Shown here piece after piece: positions 8,048-15,947 of a stretch of DNA of 64,000 nt. Location of the stretch: contig NZ_FOOF01000017.1 in NCBI RefSeq assembly GCF_900113115.1, positions 1 through 64,000 on the forward strand, read 5' to 3'. The DNA is from Duganella sp. CF458. GTDB taxonomy: Bacteria; Pseudomonadota; Gammaproteobacteria; Burkholderiales; Burkholderiaceae_D. Under the pieces are notes generated by a model that did not search any database, had not been told where the DNA came from, and saw only the letters and a program-made list of their open reading frames with translations. How positions within the stretch are numbered: the first letter of the stretch is position 1; each line of letters starts with the position of its first letter. Made by a program: the position numbers and the translations under genes.

Positions 8048-8335
8048 ATGGATGGTCCCCACGAGAAGCAAGCGCAGTCCCAGGAACAATTGATCGGTGA
8101 CCTGCGACAGGTGATCGAGAATGCCGAGGAGCTGCTCAAGAACACCGATCATTACACCAGCGTCTTGTACCAGTCGGCACGCGCCAAGCTCGCGCAAGCC
8201 CTGCTGGCGGCGAATGAGGAGCTGGAACGGTGTGAGGATGCGCAACTCTTGCTCAGGATCGAGGCGACCCACCGCGCCAACCTGCTGCACCGGGATTTGT
8301 CCGGCGAGGACAAGTTAATGCGGGCGTTTGACTAG
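8048..8335 (+). CDS. Small helical protein resembling the DUF883/ElaB family, without membrane anchor
   Basis: A 95-residue protein. The first part (EQLIGDLRQVIENAEELLKNT) closely resembles the N-terminal half of DUF883 (ElaB/YqjD) proteins, which tether ribosomes to the inner membrane through a C-terminal hydrophobic helix. Here that helix is absent; the C-terminus is a charged helix ending HRDLSGEDKLMRAFD. So it is a soluble relative or a different small coiled-coil protein. Its last 21 bases overlap the end of the convergent bufferin maturation gene. Role unknown. Confidence 0.6.
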   Translation: MDGPHEKQAQSQEQLIGDLRQVIENAEELLKNTDHYTSVLYQSARAKLAQALLAANEELERCEDAQLLLRIEATHRANLLHRDLSGEDKLMRAFD

Positions 8336-9928
8336 GATTTGCTGCTGCAGCCACTGCTGGAGGCTGGCGGCGACGTTGAAATTTTCATCCAGCGCAAAAG
8401 CGGCGTCGAGGGCGGCGCCGACTGTTTTCCCCTCCTTGAGTTCATGCAGCGCAGCATACTGCGGCGCTTGCAGCGGCGTGAGCTGGGCTGTCCATTCGGG
8501 ACGGCTAAGCAAGGCGCGGCTCGCTTCGTTCATGTTTTGCGGGAATGGCATGCCCTGGTGGGCGAGCCAGAGGGGGACTACCGCCCATTCCGATTCGAAC
8601 AGCTGGGCCGTGGCTTGCCAGACGAAGACTTGCTCTTCCACTGTTTGCGGGTTGATGTCCTGCGCTTGCAGCGCCAGCTCGTGGCGGGCGTAGTGGATGC
8701 GGTGCAGTTGCCATTCAAGGCGGGCCATGTCGGGCAGGTAAGGCAAGTCTTTTACGTGCGCGAAGCTGCGTAGGAAAGGCTCGAAATGGGCGCCGAAGCG
8801 GTTCAGGTCGCCACTGTCGGACGGGTGGGCGCGGCCGTATTCGCGGGCCATGGCGGCGAAGAATTCTCCGCCAACCAGTTGCGCAATGACGGGATAGGCG
8901 GCGGCCAGGGCTTTGGACCAGGTCGAAGCCAGGTTGCCTCGGTAGAGTCCGAAGCGTTCTTTGTGCTTGAGCTGCAACGCGGCTTCGGCCGCAGGCGCGA
9001 ACAAAGCATCGGAAAACGCTTGCTGCTGGGCTGCCAATGCGTCGCTGCCGGCTGGTAAATTTTGTCCACTTTTGTTCCTGACCCCAAGCGGGACAATTTT
9101 TGGCAGATGGAAATTGGTGGCGAGGGTTGAGGCTTTGGCGGCTTCAGCGAGCAGGGTTTCCAGTGGGGGGATGTCGGTGTCCCATTCGATCAGCGTGGGG
9201 ACGGCGCCGAACCGTGCCAGGGTGGCTTCATATAGGCGCCAGACGGGATCGGCGATGGCTGCACCGTGGTGGTCCACGACTGCATCGGGTGTGACGAGGT
9301 GGCCGGCCAGGTGGATTTCACCGACCGTGCCGGGGGCGATTGCGGCCAGTGCGGCCATGGCGTCTTCTTGGTGGTTGCATTGGTTGACGTACAGGTTGTT
9401 CACGTCCAGCAGCAGGCCGCAGCCGGTGCGGCGCGCCAGGGCGGTGAGGAATTCGGCTTCGCTCATGGCGTCGTCGGCGAAGCGCACGAAGCTGGAGACG
9501 TTTTCGAGCAGGATGGTGCGGCCTAACGCGTCCTGCATGCGACCTACCCGCTGCTCCAGCATTTCGAGCGCGGCGTGGTTCAGCGCCAGCGGCAGCAGGT
9601 CGTTCAGGTGACGGTCAAAGACCGCTCCCCAGCATAGGTGCTCGGAAACCAGCGCTGGCTGGATGCGATGGGCGAGACTGGCGACGCGCGCCAGGTGATC
9701 GGCGCTGAAGCCGCGGGCGGAGCCGAGGCCGAGGCCGACGCCGTGCAGGCTGATCGCGTAGTCGCGCCGCAGTTCCTGCAATACGTGGAAGTCGCCGCCG
9801 GCCTGGTCGAGGTAGTTCTCGGTGTGGACTTCGAGCCAGGCGGCGCGTGACCGCTGTTCGAGGAACTGGCGGTAGTGCGGGGCCCGCAATCCAACGCCAA
9901 CTCCTTGAACCGCGGCGTGTTGCGTCAT
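8315..9928 (-). CDS. Fused bufferin maturation protein: MNIO (DUF692, BufB-like) + DUF2063 (BufC-like)
   Basis: 537 residues combining two proteins that are normally separate. Residues 1 to about 280 are a DUF692 multinuclear non-heme iron oxidase: VGLRAPHYRQFLE, EVHTENYL, SLHGVGLGLGS, VSEHLCW, LLENVSSFV, LLLDVNNLYVN, EIHLAGH and LIEWDTDIP hold the conserved acidic, His and Asn residues of the iron site. After a short linker (about 285-300) a DUF2063 domain follows (AFSDALFAP, RFGLYRGNLASTWSKALAAAYPVIAQLVG, DLPYLPDMARLEWQLH). In bufferin systems the pair oxidises cysteines of the BufA peptide; BufC binds the precursor. The gene begins 3 bp after the bufA-like gene. The linker is encoded by an AT-rich repeat-like insertion. 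No DoxX-type BufD is present. Confidence 0.9.
   Translation of the reverse strand: MTQHAAVQGVGVGLRAPHYRQFLEQRSRAAWLEVHTENYLDQAGGDFHVLQELRRDYAISLHGVGLGLGSARGFSADHLARVASLAHRIQPALVSEHLCWGAVFDRHLNDLLPLALNHAALEMLEQRVGRMQDALGRTILLENVSSFVRFADDAMSEAEFLTALARRTGCGLLLDVNNLYVNQCNHQEDAMAALAAIAPGTVGEIHLAGHLVTPDAVVDHHGAAIADPVWRLYEATLARFGAVPTLIEWDTDIPPLETLLAEAAKASTLATNFHLPKIVPLGVRNKSGQNLPAGSDALAAQQQAFSDALFAPAAEAALQLKHKERFGLYRGNLASTWSKALAAAYPVIAQLVGGEFFAAMAREYGRAHPSDSGDLNRFGAHFEPFLRSFAHVKDLPYLPDMARLEWQLHRIHYARHELALQAQDINPQTVEEQVFVWQATAQLFESEWAVVPLWLAHQGMPFPQNMNEASRALLSRPEWTAQLTPLQAPQYAALHELKEGKTVGAALDAAFALDENFNVAASLQQWLQQQILVKRPH
9057..9100. repeat. Repeat-like insertion at the BufB/BufC junction
   Basis: A short tract unlike the surrounding GC-rich code, bounded by TTGTCC (9062-9067) and GGACAA (9091-9096). 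It is translated in frame as the linker KIVPLGVRNKSGQN between the two domains. Its composition (GTTCCTGACCCCAAG flanked by A/T runs) is typical of an intergenic element rather than conserved coding sequence. Only one copy is seen here, so calling it a dispersed repeat is inference. Confidence 0.4.
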
Positions 9929-9931
9929 TGA

Positions 9932-10195
9932 TTAATTTGCTGGCGCGGTGGTCTTGCCGCCGGCTTTTTCGCAAGTGCCCTTGGCGACGAACTTCCACTC
10001 GCTTTCCATATTGTCGGTCTTGGCCTGGTTGGAGCAGCCGTGGGTGCCGGTGGCGCAGTCATTCTGGCCGGCCTTGGCAATGCCATAGCACTTTTCTTTT
10101 TCCGCTGGCTTGTCCTGGGCTGCGGATGCAACGGTGCTGGCAGTGGCGCAGACGGTGGCCAGGGCGGCGGCGATCAGGGCTTGACGGTTTTTCAT
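9932..10195 (-). CDS. Bufferin-type RiPP precursor (DUF2282, BufA1-like)
   Basis: An 87-residue precursor with a signal peptide (MKNRQALIAAALATVCATASTVASAAQ, probable cleavage after residue 26) and the DUF2282 signature KCYGIAKAGQNDCATGTHGC followed by WKFVAKGTCEKAGG. Four cysteines remain after cleavage (36, 47, 54, 75) and are the expected sites of modification by the neighbouring MNIO/DUF2063 protein. Bufferins are exported ribosomal peptides shown in other proteobacteria to bind and buffer copper. The gene is immediately upstream of its maturation gene; no metal-sensor binding site could be assigned by eye. AGGAG lies just upstream of the ATG on the minus strand. Confidence 0.92.
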   Translation of the reverse strand: MKNRQALIAAALATVCATASTVASAAQDKPAEKEKCYGIAKAGQNDCATGTHGCSNQAKTDNMESEWKFVAKGTCEKAGGKTTAPAN

Positions 10196-10238
10196 GCGGG
10201 GTCTCCTCGATAGGTTGGCAGGTGTGCGATTAGACCAT

Positions 10239-10277
10239 AAAAAAAACCCGCTGGCACCGGTGCCGGTGCGGCGGGTT
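10239..10277 (-). terminator. Intrinsic terminator after yjfB-like gene
   Basis: On the minus strand AACCCGC / GCGGGTT (10277-10245) enclose an inner GC-rich palindrome and are followed by a run of eight T residues. It separates the yjfB-like gene from the bufferin operon. Confidence 0.85.
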
Positions 10278-10311
10278 TCTTGCGGCCTGGGCGACGCTTG
10301 GCGATGCGCGT

Positions 10312-10512
10312 TCAGGCGGTGGTGTTGATGTTCTTGCCGAGGTGGGATGGCAGGTTCGCAGCGGCGGGAGCCGGCGGGATCGCTTCGATCAGGGCCTGGG
10401 CGCTGGAGGCTTGCACGTCTTGCGCTCTTTTCAAGACGGCGTAACCGATCTCCGTACGATTGCTCGTATCGGCCATTGTCGTTGCCAGTTTCGCAATGCT
10501 CATTGCATCCAT
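10312..10512 (-). CDS. YjfB family protein (putative motility protein)
   Basis: A 66-residue protein starting MDAMSIAKLATTMADTSNRTEIGYAVLKRAQDVQ, which matches the small YjfB family (annotated as putative motility proteins, often in flagellated bacteria). It consists of two helices: the conserved TEIGYAVLKRAQD and a second ASSAQALIEAIPP. It stands alone between mobB and a terminator. Function unknown in all relatives. Confidence 0.75.
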   Translation of the reverse strand: MDAMSIAKLATTMADTSNRTEIGYAVLKRAQDVQASSAQALIEAIPPAPAAANLPSHLGKNINTTA

Positions 10513-10564
10513 TTAAATCTCCCGGGTGTGCCTATCCTAAATTACGGACAGCTTTGGGCAAACT

Positions 10565-11086
10565 TTAGGCTTGGCGCGGGATTTTTTTGATCAACCAGGC
10601 CAGCACGGTGTCGGGCCGGTTCAGGTCTAGCCATTGCAGGCGGGGCGGCAAGCCTTGCGGTGCGGGCTGGTCGGAGGCGACTGCGACGATGGTGTGGTCA
10701 TCCAGGTAACGCGGCGGTTGGCCGGCGATGGCGCGGTAGACTTCAAGCTTGTCGATTTGCCATGCATGGAAGCCTTCGACCAGGGTCAGGTCGGCGGGCT
10801 GCAGGCGGGCCAACTGTTCGTCGGCACCGGGTTCTTCGGCGCCGCGCAGTTCGTGGATGATGGCGAAACGATAAGGCGAGGCGATCATCACTTCGGCAGC
10901 GCCGGCATGGCGGAAACGGGCACTATCTTTCCTTGGCGGCTCGAGTTCGAAGTCGTGGTGGCTATGCTTGATGACGTTGACTTTCCAGCCGCGCGCGGCG
11001 AGTTCCGTGACCAGGTATTCGATCAGGGTGGTTTTGCCGCTGCCCGAGGGGCCGGTGACGCCGATCACATTCTGTTTGTCGCTCAT
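10565..11086 (-). CDS. mobB: Molybdopterin-guanine dinucleotide biosynthesis adapter protein MobB
   Basis: 173 residues with a P-loop GTP-binding fold. Walker A GPSGSGKTT is at residues 12-20, followed by the family features VNVIKHSHHDFELEPPRKDSARFRHAGA and LVEGFH. MobB assists MobA in attaching GMP to molybdopterin. The start overlaps the stop of gspB by 4 bp, so it is translationally coupled to a secretion gene; mobA and molybdoenzyme genes are not in the window. Length fits the family. Confidence 0.93.
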   Translation of the reverse strand: MSDKQNVIGVTGPSGSGKTTLIEYLVTELAARGWKVNVIKHSHHDFELEPPRKDSARFRHAGAAEVMIASPYRFAIIHELRGAEEPGADEQLARLQPADLTLVEGFHAWQIDKLEVYRAIAGQPPRYLDDHTIVAVASDQPAPQGLPPRLQWLDLNRPDTVLAWLIKKIPRQA

Positions 11087-11868
11087 AGCGGCACCCGGTA
11101 GCGGTAGCCGCGGAAGCTGAACACGGCCTGCTTGGGTTGGAGCTTGTCCAGGATCAGGCCGGGGGCGACTTCCTCGCCTTCCCTGCGCAGGACTTTGTCG
11201 ATCAGCAGCAGGCGATCGGCGGGGTTCTTCGAATACATGTAGCCACCAAGGGTGATCTGGGGGATGGCGCGCTGGATTGGCTCCGGGAGCTCGCGCAAGG
11301 ATTGCACTTGTTCTTCTATCGGCGCCGGCGTCGGCACCGGGGCGGGCGGCGCGACCGGGGCCGCCTGCGCTTGGTCGCCCCCCCGCCCTGCGGATGCCTG
11401 GAGGCCGGCACTTCGCTGCGCCGGCGGCGTGTCTGCCGCGCGGGATGGCGGCGGCGTCGTTGCAGCAGGCGGTGGCTGCTGGACGGTTTTCCGGGCCGGC
11501 GGTTGGCCTGCGGCGGCTGGTTCGGCAGTGGGGGCTGCAGTGGGGGCTGCCAACGGGGCGCTGTCGGCACCCGCTGCCGGCTCCGGGGCCGCGACTACCG
11601 CGACCGGGGCGGCGGCCGCTTGGGGGGCAACGGTAGGCGCGACGGTGGCTGGTGGCGGGTTCGCGGGGGGCTGCTGGCGTACCAGCATGGTCGCGAGGCC
11701 GGCGATGGCGGCGGCCATCAGCGCCATCGCCACGATCACTGGCGTGCGTTTGCTGCGCGCGCCCTGCCCTGCCGGCGCGCTGGCCAGCGTGGGTGCATGG
11801 ATGGTCGGGGCGCTGCCGATCTGACGCTCGGCCTGCGCTTTTTTCAGTGCTTCGAGAATATAAGACAT
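11083..11868 (-). CDS. gspB: General secretion pathway protein B
   Basis: 261 residues. The N-terminus MSYILEALKKAQAERQ is diagnostic of GspB/ExeB-type proteins. One membrane helix (about residues 42-62) is followed by a long Pro/Ala-rich periplasmic linker and the C-terminal GspB domain (ITLGGYMYSKNPADRLLLID ... FSFRGYRYRVPL). GspB works with the GspA ATPase to place the type II secretin across peptidoglycan. It directly follows gspA (1 bp gap) and overlaps mobB. The core type II genes are not in the window. Confidence 0.93.
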   Translation of the reverse strand: MSYILEALKKAQAERQIGSAPTIHAPTLASAPAGQGARSKRTPVIVAMALMAAAIAGLATMLVRQQPPANPPPATVAPTVAPQAAAAPVAVVAAPEPAAGADSAPLAAPTAAPTAEPAAAGQPPARKTVQQPPPAATTPPPSRAADTPPAQRSAGLQASAGRGGDQAQAAPVAPPAPVPTPAPIEEQVQSLRELPEPIQRAIPQITLGGYMYSKNPADRLLLIDKVLRREGEEVAPGLILDKLQPKQAVFSFRGYRYRVPL

Positions 11869-11869
11869 A

Positions 11870-13492
11870 TTATTTGCCCGCCTCGGCCAACAGGTGCGGC
11901 TCGGTCTCCCGGCCCGGCTGCGACAGGCGGATGAAAGTTCGTGGTCCCGCCACGCCGTCGGCCTTCAAGCCTTGGGCAAGCTGGAACTCCTGCAAGTATC
12001 GCAAAGTTTCACCGGCCAGTGCCTGGTTCTCACGCGGTTTCTTGACCCCGTTCATTTGTGCCAGTCGGCGCGCGAGCCAATCGACGTCCGGGCCTTTGTC
12101 TCCTTCGCGGACTTCTTCGCGCCAGGAACGCGGTGCGCGCCAGAAGGTGGTAAACGTGCCGTCGAAGCGCGCTTCCAATGCGTCGGTCGATACGATTTCG
12201 CTGCCGCGGGCGCCGACGAGGGTGGCACGCTTGTCGTCGACGGCGGTGAGCAGGACGTTGCGCGGCAGGGATTCGCCGTCGCGCAGCTTGATGATGACGG
12301 GACGGTCAAGCTTGCGGATTTCTTCCAGGCCGCCCTTGGTTTGCATGCAGCGCAAGTTGCGCTTGGCCGCTTCGGCACAGCCCTCACCTTCGGAAAGTTC
12401 CACTTCCCACTTTGCGGCCAGCTGGCGCAAGGCGCCGTCCATCGTCAGCCAGCTTGGCGCCGGCGCAGTCGGCGCGACGGGCGTGGCCGCCGGCACAGGC
12501 GCGGCGGCTTGCGGCGCTGCCGAATTTGCCGCAGGGCGTGCGGCAGGCATGGCCGCCTGGGCCGGGCTGGCCGACGGTGCTCGCGCGGCAGGCATCATCT
12601 GCCATGCCGCCGCCGCAGTCAGCGCGGCACCGGTCAACACGCCGGCAGCGGCCACGCGCCATGCGCGCGCTTTGACTGGGGCGGATTCGCCCGCAAACAC
12701 CTCCGCTGCCGCGCGGCGCAGGATGGTGGCATTCACCTGGGCGCGGTTTTCCACGTAGGTGCCGAGCAGCGCCCGGTCGCACAACAGGTTGATCCTGCGC
12801 GGCACGCCTTTGCTCAATTGGTGGATGCGGCGCAGCAGGCCGCGCGGGAACAGCTCCACCGCGCCAGCGCCAGCCACCGCCAGCCGGTGCTGGATATAGC
12901 TTCCGACCTCCGCCTCGGACAATGGTCCCAGGTGGTAGCGCGCAATCACGCGCTGCGCCAGTTGCTCGAGTTCCGGCCGCGCCAGCATCTGCCGCAGTTC
13001 CGGCTGGCCGATGAGGATGATCTGCAGCAGCTTGCGCTCGCTGGTTTCCAGGTTGGTCAACAGGCGCAACTGCTCCAGCACATCGGCCGACAGGTTCTGC
13101 GCCTCGTCGATCACCAGCACATTGTTATGGCCGGCCGCGTGCGATTCCAGCAGGTAGCTGTTGACCGCGTCCACATAGGACTTGACGCTGGCCCCTTCCG
13201 GCGCCACGCCGAATTCATCGCACACCGACTGCAGCAGTTCTTCCACCGTCAGCTTGGGGTTGAAGATATAGGCCAGGCGGCAATCGGCCGGGATCTGCTC
13301 CATGAAGCAGCGGCACACGGTGGTCTTGCCGGCGCCGATCTCGCCGGTCAGCAGCACGAAGCCGCCGCCGCTGCCCACGCCATACAGGAGGTGCGCCAGC
13401 GCCTCGCGGTGCCGTTCGCTCATGAACAGGTATCGCGGGTCGGGGGCAATCGAAAACGGCTGCTGTTTGAGGTTGAAGTATTGCGTGTACAT
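11870..13492 (-). CDS. gspA: General secretion pathway ATPase GspA/ExeA
   Basis: 540 residues. The N-terminal AAA ATPase starts MYTQYFNLKQQPFSIAPDPRYLF; Walker A is LLTGEIGAGKTT (about residues 48-59), and Walker B is NVLVIDEAQNLS (about 120-131). A membrane helix lies near residues 279-300, followed by an Ala/Pro linker, a periplasmic domain and a C-terminal peptidoglycan-binding-1-like domain (VDWLARRLAQMNG ... LQEFQLAQGLKADGVAGPRTFIRL). GspA with GspB remodels or binds peptidoglycan during assembly of the type II secretin. Two small genes of unknown function lie just upstream in the same direction. Confidence 0.95.
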   Translation of the reverse strand: MYTQYFNLKQQPFSIAPDPRYLFMSERHREALAHLLYGVGSGGGFVLLTGEIGAGKTTVCRCFMEQIPADCRLAYIFNPKLTVEELLQSVCDEFGVAPEGASVKSYVDAVNSYLLESHAAGHNNVLVIDEAQNLSADVLEQLRLLTNLETSERKLLQIILIGQPELRQMLARPELEQLAQRVIARYHLGPLSEAEVGSYIQHRLAVAGAGAVELFPRGLLRRIHQLSKGVPRRINLLCDRALLGTYVENRAQVNATILRRAAAEVFAGESAPVKARAWRVAAAGVLTGAALTAAAAWQMMPAARAPSASPAQAAMPAARPAANSAAPQAAAPVPAATPVAPTAPAPSWLTMDGALRQLAAKWEVELSEGEGCAEAAKRNLRCMQTKGGLEEIRKLDRPVIIKLRDGESLPRNVLLTAVDDKRATLVGARGSEIVSTDALEARFDGTFTTFWRAPRSWREEVREGDKGPDVDWLARRLAQMNGVKKPRENQALAGETLRYLQEFQLAQGLKADGVAGPRTFIRLSQPGRETEPHLLAEAGK

Positions 13493-13501
13493 GATCGGCG
13501 C

Positions 13502-13975
13502 TTAGCGCAGCGCGGGCGGCAGTTGCTTGAATTTGGCGCAGTATATCTTGGAGCGCGTGTTGAAATAGACGATGCGGCTGCCTGGCTTGGACTCCCGCAC
13601 CGGATAGCGCGAGGTGTCGATTTTCGCATAGGCCTGCCCGTCCTGGCGGAGGATGGCCTTTTCCAGCTCTTCGGGGGTGGTGTCGGTCACGGCGCCGACA
13701 AAGCTGTACGGATAACTTTCGTCGCTGATGATCACCTCCAGCACCGGGAAGCCCCACAGGATCGCGTCATTGGTGCGGAACCAGTAGGCGCCGCCCTCCC
13801 GCTTGTAGGGGCGCCCGAAGTACTGGCTGAAATAGTCAAAGTAATAACGGTTGGAGGTCTGGTCGCGGCACAGCAAGCCATTGCCGAGTACGTCGCCGAA
13901 ATGGGATGGCGGCGCTGCCTGCGCCCCGAAACTGGCGGCCAGCAGGCCTGCCGCCGTGAGGAAGCGCCGCATCAT
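13502..13975 (-). CDS. Exported protein of unknown function upstream of gspA
   Basis: 157 residues with a clear signal peptide (MMRRFLTAAGLLAASFGAQA, cleavage about residue 20). The mature part is rich in aromatic residues (YYFDYFSQYFGRPYKREGGAYWF) and has two cysteines (about residues 37 and 147) that could pair in the periplasm. I do not recognise the family. It follows the 61-residue gene with no gap and precedes gspA by 9 bp, so it is probably in the same operon and might serve the secretion machinery, but that is only context. Confidence 0.75.
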   Translation of the reverse strand: MMRRFLTAAGLLAASFGAQAAPPSHFGDVLGNGLLCRDQTSNRYYFDYFSQYFGRPYKREGGAYWFRTNDAILWGFPVLEVIISDESYPYSFVGAVTDTTPEELEKAILRQDGQAYAKIDTSRYPVRESKPGSRIVYFNTRSKIYCAKFKQLPPALR

Positions 13976-14161
13976 TCAGAGCTTCTGGAACCAGGCGCGG
14001 TTAGCACTGATCTTGGCCTTGGCCGCAGGAGGCAACGCTTCGTAGCAGCCAGGGTATTGCTTCAGGGAACCCTCGCGGACCTCCTTCTGCAAACCATTGA
14101 TCAGGAACACGTATACCGTTCCACCCTGGTCGGTCTTTTTGGTTCCTAAGTACTTGATCAT
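13976..14161 (-). CDS. Small protein of unknown function
   Basis: 61 residues (MIKYLGTKKTDQGGTVYVFLINGLQKEV...), no signal peptide or membrane segment, one cysteine. Its stop is immediately followed by the start of the next exported gene, suggesting co-translation, and the minus-strand AGGAGAGAC just before the ATG is a strong SD. Unrecognised. It is the first gene of the probable gspA-gspB-mobB transcription unit; the divergent region 14162-14354 must hold promoters for both directions. Confidence 0.65.
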   Translation of the reverse strand: MIKYLGTKKTDQGGTVYVFLINGLQKEVREGSLKQYPGCYEALPPAAKAKISANRAWFQKL

Positions 14162-14354
14162 AAGTGTCTCTCCTGACGAGCATTATGACATTTCAAGGCG
14201 AAATCACAACTTTTTGGCTGGTACCGTGTGCATTTCAGTATCGGAAAAATGCAGTTGGCTCCTCGTTTTTGCGCGTCTGTCTTTTTCCGGCCCGGCGCCG
14301 ACGCGGATTCGCCTATCGTTCCAGCATCACCAATCCTGAACAGTGACAATCAAA

Positions 14355-15719
14355 ATGAATAAGCTGATCACCTACGGCGCCGCTGCTTCCCTGATCGCAC
14401 TGGGCGTTACGGCCCTGCATGCGAGCCCTCCGGAAAGCGAAAAGAAGGCCGATGTCACCCCGACCAAGGAAAACCGGCCGGTGACTGCGTTCTCGCGCAT
14501 TGAAATCGACGGACCATACCGGGTATTGATCAACGCCCAGGGCGAACCGGCGGTGGAAGTCAGCGGGCCGAAACGCCAGGTCGAGCAGCTGGAAACCGTG
14601 GTCCAGGGCGATACCCTGCACGTGCGGCCGCTGCGCCGCAACCACTGGGTGTTCAGCTTTGGCAAACAGCGCGAACCGGTGATCGTGAAAATCAGCACCA
14701 GCGGCCTGAAAGTACTGAGCAACAGCGGCAGCGGCGACGTGGAGCTGGAGCGCGTGGACAGCAGCGAGCTGAAACTGATCTCCACCGGCCCCGGCGACTT
14801 CAGCGCCTCCGGCGCGGCCACCGAGCTGACCGTCAAGGCCAGCGGCAGCGGCGATATGCACCTGCACCGCATGCGTGCCACCAACGTCAACCTGGTCATG
14901 ACCGGCCCCGGCGACGTGAGCGCACCGGCCATCAGCGGCGACCTGAATGCGGTCTTGTCCGGCTCCGGCGACCTGGAGGCGGGCGATGTGCGCGCCAACA
15001 AGGTGAATGCCGCGATGAGCGGCCCCGGCTCGGTCGAGCTGCGCGGCAGCAGCCGCGACATCCGCGTCGACATCAGCGGCTCGGGCGACCTGGAAGCCTG
15101 CAGCATGCAGGTGGAGAACGTCAGCGCCATGCTGAATGGCCCGGGCAGCGCCTGCATCAACGGCCAGATCAAGAAGTTCGACGCCGAAGTGCATGGTTCC
15201 GGCGACCTGGAAGCACGCGGCCTGCAAACCCAGAATACCCGCGTGAGCCTGAGCGGTCCTGGCAGCATGAACCTGTCCGGCAGCAGCGACACCCTGAGCG
15301 CCGATGTCAGCGGCTCCGGCGACCTGGACGCCAAGCATCTCAAGGTGGCCAAGGCGATTGCCCGCAGCAAAGGGCCCGGCAATATCTACCTCAGCAAGGT
15401 AAGCGATTCGCTCGATGCCGACGTGCGCGGTTCGGGCGACCTGGAGGCGGAACCGGAATGCAAGGACGTCAAAGTGACCATGAGCGGCCCTGGCGGCGTG
15501 CAACTGCGCGGCTGGACCAGCAACCTGAATGCGCAAGTGACCGGTTCCGGCAGCCTGGACGCGCGCGACATGCTTGCCAAGCAGGCCGAGGTCAATGTGC
15601 GCGGCCCGGGCAATGCCACCGTCAACGTAGAAGGCAAGATGGCCTCGCAAGGCCAGCAACTGATTTCCGACAAACAGCGTGTGTTAACGGTCGACCGTCG
15701 TGGCGCCCACACCGAATGA
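14355..15719 (+). CDS. Exported long-repeat protein of the DUF2807 (head GIN) type
   Basis: 454 residues with a signal peptide (MNKLITYGAAASLIALGVTALHA). A DUF2807-like start (FSRIEIDGPYRVLINAQGEPAVEVSGPKR) is followed by about 300 residues of alternating rungs: a GSGD-type turn, about 20 residues, then a GPG-type turn, about 18 residues. I count eight GSG units and eight GPG units in strict alternation, predicting a long right-handed beta-solenoid in the periplasm or on the outer membrane. Ordinary DUF2807 proteins have far fewer rungs. The frame is open from a GTG at 14343, but the ATG at 14355 gives a normal signal peptide. Function of the family is unknown. A terminator follows. Confidence 0.85.
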   Translation: MNKLITYGAAASLIALGVTALHASPPESEKKADVTPTKENRPVTAFSRIEIDGPYRVLINAQGEPAVEVSGPKRQVEQLETVVQGDTLHVRPLRRNHWVFSFGKQREPVIVKISTSGLKVLSNSGSGDVELERVDSSELKLISTGPGDFSASGAATELTVKASGSGDMHLHRMRATNVNLVMTGPGDVSAPAISGDLNAVLSGSGDLEAGDVRANKVNAAMSGPGSVELRGSSRDIRVDISGSGDLEACSMQVENVSAMLNGPGSACINGQIKKFDAEVHGSGDLEARGLQTQNTRVSLSGPGSMNLSGSSDTLSADVSGSGDLDAKHLKVAKAIARSKGPGNIYLSKVSDSLDADVRGSGDLEAEPECKDVKVTMSGPGGVQLRGWTSNLNAQVTGSGSLDARDMLAKQAEVNVRGPGNATVNVEGKMASQGQQLISDKQRVLTVDRRGAHTE

Positions 15720-15778
15720 TTGACGACATCGCTGCTGACGCCTGAGGCGCCGGCAGCGATTAGCTTTTTCTCCCTATT

Positions 15779-15804
15779 GCCCGGCCAGCGTGCCGGGCTT
15801 TTTT
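15779..15804 (+). terminator. Intrinsic terminator after DUF2807 gene
   Basis: Stem GCCCGGC (15779-15785) / GCCGGGC (15792-15798), loop CAGCGT, then six T residues. It isolates the N-acetylglucosamine operon from upstream transcription. Confidence 0.9.
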
Positions 15805-15818
15805 ACGTCTACATTGCA

Positions 15819-15946
15819 ACTTTGGCACCACAGTCCATACCAAAGTGCATACCATTCTTGCGGCTATCTTTTCACATATAAATCAAAGACTTGCCTTTTC
15901 AAAGCGATGTTTAGTCTCAGACCTAAACAATACCAGTTAAATACCT
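15819..15946 (+). promoter_or_regulatory. Candidate operators of the amino-sugar operon
   Basis: Three kinds of symmetry are visible. GTTTAGTCTCAGACCTAAAC (15909-15928) is a 20-nt near-palindrome with a GTCT..AGAC core, similar in style to HutC/DasR-type GntR operators. ACTTTGG (15819-15825) and CCAAAGT (15840-15846) form a 7-bp inverted repeat. ATACC(A/T) occurs four times, in pairs one helical turn apart (15837, 15849; 15930, 15941). All lie upstream of the -35 box. Binding by the GntR protein encoded in the operon is inferred. Confidence 0.55.
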
Positions 15947-15947
15947 G

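Noticed and set aside
14700..15650. Regular DNA repeats considered as a CRISPR or minisatellite
   Set aside because: The periodicity is at the protein level (GSG/GPG turns) with variable DNA; there are no identical repeats with unique spacers.
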